Shown here in pieces: positions 6,954 to 7,812 of a stretch of DNA of 7,812 nucleotides; the stretch's first letter is position 1; every line of letters starts with the position of its first letter. Below the pieces are notes generated by a model that saw only the letters and a list, made by a program, of their open reading frames with translations, was not told the origin of the DNA and did not search any database. The position numbers and the translations under genes are program-made. Source of the stretch: CAYRAV01 sp964422365 (GTDB lineage: Bacteria; Bacillota; Clostridia; Lachnospirales; Lachnospiraceae); assembly GCA_964422365.1 (NCBI GenBank), contig CAYRAV010000104.1, forward strand, positions 1 to 7,812, in the 5' to 3' direction.

Positions 6954-7154
6954 TATTTGTGCAGATTGACATACCATAAGCAAGGTACTTGTGACATCAC
7001 TGGTACTTCCACATTGAGCAATTGGTGAGTTTTTTCCAACTTAGTTTGAAAGCGTGCCTTGGTAATGTGCTGTATTTTAGCATATTATGTACTGCTGCAA
7101 GTTTCAAGTAGTGCAAACATGCCTTGCGCGCCCTAATGGTAATTTGCACAAATA
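6954..7154. mobile_element. Second MITE-like element with terminal inverted repeats and TA flanks
   Basis: TATTTGTGCAGATT (6954-6967) and the reverse complement of the right end, TATTTGTGCAAATT (7154 to 7141), match at 13 of 14 positions. Similarity continues inward after a short gap: ACCATAAG near 6972-6979 against ACCATTAG on the opposite strand. With the outer TA as target duplication, the element is 6956-7152, 197 bases. Inside, a 10-bp stem with two G-T wobbles (7062-7071 with 7079-7088) and GGTACTT twice (6984-6990, 7002-7008) are visible. A 28-residue minus-strand ORF (6997-7083) is probably not a gene. No transposase is present. Its ends differ from those of the element at 1369-1721, so it belongs to another family with a similar TA preference. 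Mobility is inferred. Confidence 0.55.
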
Positions 7155-7208
7155 TTTACAAAGTAAATAGAGTTTCTTAATTAATAAAATAAAAGAATGA
7201 AAGGAAAG

Positions 7209-7257
7209 AAGCTGAGTGAATGTATAAATGCCATTTGCTTAGCTTTTCTGTATTTTT
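7209..7257 (+). terminator. Terminator-like hairpin upstream of the kinase gene
   Basis: AAGCTGAGTGAATG (7209-7222) pairs along all 14 positions with CATTTGCTTAGCTT (7232-7245), using three G-T wobbles, around a 9-nt loop. A T-rich stretch, TTCTGTATTTTT (7246-7257), follows. It probably ends transcription coming from the secreted-protein genes, 286 bases after the last stop codon. It could instead act as an attenuator if kinase transcription starts further upstream. Confidence 0.6.
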
Positions 7258-7283
7258 GAATGAAAGAGAGATACATATAGAAT
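7256..7283 (+). promoter_or_regulatory. Weak candidate promoter of the kinase gene
   Basis: TTGAAT (7256-7261) and TAGAAT (7278-7283) are 16 bases apart and match the sigma-A hexamers at 4 and 5 of 6 positions. The position just after the terminator-like hairpin is sensible and predicts a start near 7290, with a leader of about 115 nt. It is a plausible but weak match in AT-rich DNA. Confidence 0.3.
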
Positions 7284-7324
7284 GAAAAAAGGGTGAAAGA
7301 AAAATAGAAGAAAGGGAAAATGAT

Positions 7325-7392
7325 GCAAACACATATCTTTCACTCCTTGTGTTTGTGCCTGTCAAATACAAGCAGCCTTGTACTTGGCAGGC
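7325..7392 (+). promoter_or_regulatory. Two abutting hairpins in the kinase gene leader
   Basis: Hairpin 1 has CAAACAC (7326-7332) pairing with GTGTTTG (7349-7355), plus a G-T closing pair, around a 16-nt pyrimidine-rich loop. Hairpin 2 begins at the next base after that closing pair: GCCTGTCAAATACAAG (7357-7372) pairs with CTTGTACTTGGCAGGC (7377-7392) over 16 positions, with one wobble and one mismatch, around the loop CAGC. Hairpin 2 ends two bases before the GGTG ribosome site (7395-7398) and 12 before the ATG. No T-tract follows, so translational control or mRNA protection is more likely than termination. The hairpins are visible; function is inferred. Confidence 0.55.
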
Positions 7393-7404
7393 TTGGTGAA
7401 AAAT

Positions 7405-7812
7405 ATGAAAAATGTAATGATAGATAAATATGAAATGATAGAACAAATTGGTCAAGGCGGGATGTCTAAAGTTTATAAAGTTCATGATATTCGTTTGCAA
7501 AAATACTGGGCAATGAAAGAAATTAATTTAGAGGGGCAATTAAAGGATAAGAATATTTTAGAACAAAGTATTGTGGGCGAGATGAAATTATTAAAGAAAT
7601 TAGAACATCCTGCACTACCAAGAATTGTAGATTTTATTAATAAAAAAACAAAAATATATATGATTATGGACTACATAGAAGGGGAGACATTAAGGGAAAA
7701 GATAAGAAGAGAAGGACCTCAAAAGGAGGAGATTGTTGTAGAGTGGGCATTACAATTATGTGATATAATAGGTTATCTTCATTCTGAAGATATTGTTTAT
7801 CGCGATTTAAAG
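7405..7812 (+). CDS. Eukaryotic-like Ser/Thr protein kinase, N-terminal part (3' end outside window)
   Basis: The 136 visible residues cover the N-lobe and the start of the catalytic loop of a Hanks-type protein kinase, which phosphorylates Ser/Thr on target proteins using ATP. Visible motifs are the glycine-rich loop GQGGMSKVY (16-24), the ATP-anchoring lysine K38 in AMKE, a likely helix-C glutamate E59, the HPALPRIVDF segment (68-77), the hinge MDYIEGETL (88-96), and the catalytic loop YRDLK (132-136) with D134 and K136. Tyr replaces the usual His of HRD. The DFG motif, activation segment and any transmembrane or PASTA region lie beyond the window. The ATG at 7405 is preferred because GGTG (7395-7398) lies 6 bases upstream and the kinase fold starts soon after. 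In-frame GTG 7396 and TTG 7393 overlap that site. Without the C-terminus, membrane PrkC-type and soluble kinases cannot be told apart. Confidence 0.9.
   Translation, partial: MKNVMIDKYEMIEQIGQGGMSKVYKVHDIRLQKYWAMKEINLEGQLKDKNILEQSIVGEMKLLKKLEHPALPRIVDFINKKTKIYMIMDYIEGETLREKIRREGPQKEEIVVEWALQLCDIIGYLHSEDIVYRDLK

Noticed and set aside
6997..7083. Minus-strand 28-residue ORF inside the element at 6954-7154
   Set aside because: It is very short, lacks a ribosome site and overlaps a hairpin; probably a chance ORF in a repeat.
7245..7336. Minus-strand AAGGAG followed by ATG (hydrophobic peptide of about 30 residues)
   Set aside because: The ribosome-site match is good, but the product is only the Phe/Leu-rich complement of a purine-rich leader and nothing supports transcription from that strand.
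7177..7500. Minus-strand open frame of 107 codons opposite the kinase start
   Set aside because: It runs antisense through the kinase gene and across the leader hairpins, with a Phe/Ser/Leu-rich product typical of antisense of purine-rich DNA.

Overview
The window is AT-rich DNA from a low-GC Gram-positive bacterium. The gene repertoire suggests a gut-type Clostridia/Lachnospiraceae: a BspA-like leucine-rich-repeat surface protein with Big_2-like modules, an InlB-type repeat protein, and a YRD-type Ser/Thr kinase. Strong AAGGAGG-like ribosome sites and sigma-A-type promoters agree with this. The taxonomic placement is inference from protein style, not from a marker gene.

Layout. All recognised genes are on the + strand. 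(1) 1-749: C-terminal two thirds of a histidinol-phosphate aminotransferase, cut by the window edge. (2) 841-1236: an orphan single-domain CheY-like response regulator with its own probable promoter and a clear Rho-independent terminator at 1266-1300. (3) 1301-2242: a gene-free stretch of about 940 bases. It holds a MITE-like element (1369-1721, terminal inverted repeats and TA flanks), then a consensus sigma-A promoter bracketed by a 16-bp direct repeat, then a leader of about 340 nt. (4) 2243-5569: a large secreted BspA-like LRR protein with Ig-like modules, a 6 x 14-residue Pro/Glu repeat and two basic C-terminal Big_2-like domains. (5) 5570-5797: a gap with a 75-bp stem-loop unit flanked by 10-bp direct repeats, and a second perfect hairpin. 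(6) 5798-6922: a second secreted modular protein (InlB-type repeat, Thr/Glu/Pro linker, beta module, Fn3-like domain). (7) 6923-7404: a second MITE-like element (6954-7154), a terminator-like hairpin, a weak promoter and two abutting strong hairpins just before the next start codon. (8) 7405-7812: N-terminal part of a Ser/Thr protein kinase, cut by the window edge.

How it fits together. The two extracellular proteins form a surface-protein locus. They share a design of signal peptide, recognition or adhesive domains, charged linker and lysine-rich C-terminal beta domains, and neither shows an LPXTG anchor. The promoter at 1869-1897 probably drives the first and perhaps both, since no U-tract terminator separates them. 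The aminotransferase, response regulator and kinase look like separate transcription units.

The most unusual content is non-coding: two different MITE-like elements that both end in TA and bracket the surface-protein locus, a repeat-bracketed promoter, and a potentially switch-like leader before the kinase. No CRISPR array, tRNA, rRNA, transposase or phage gene was recognised.
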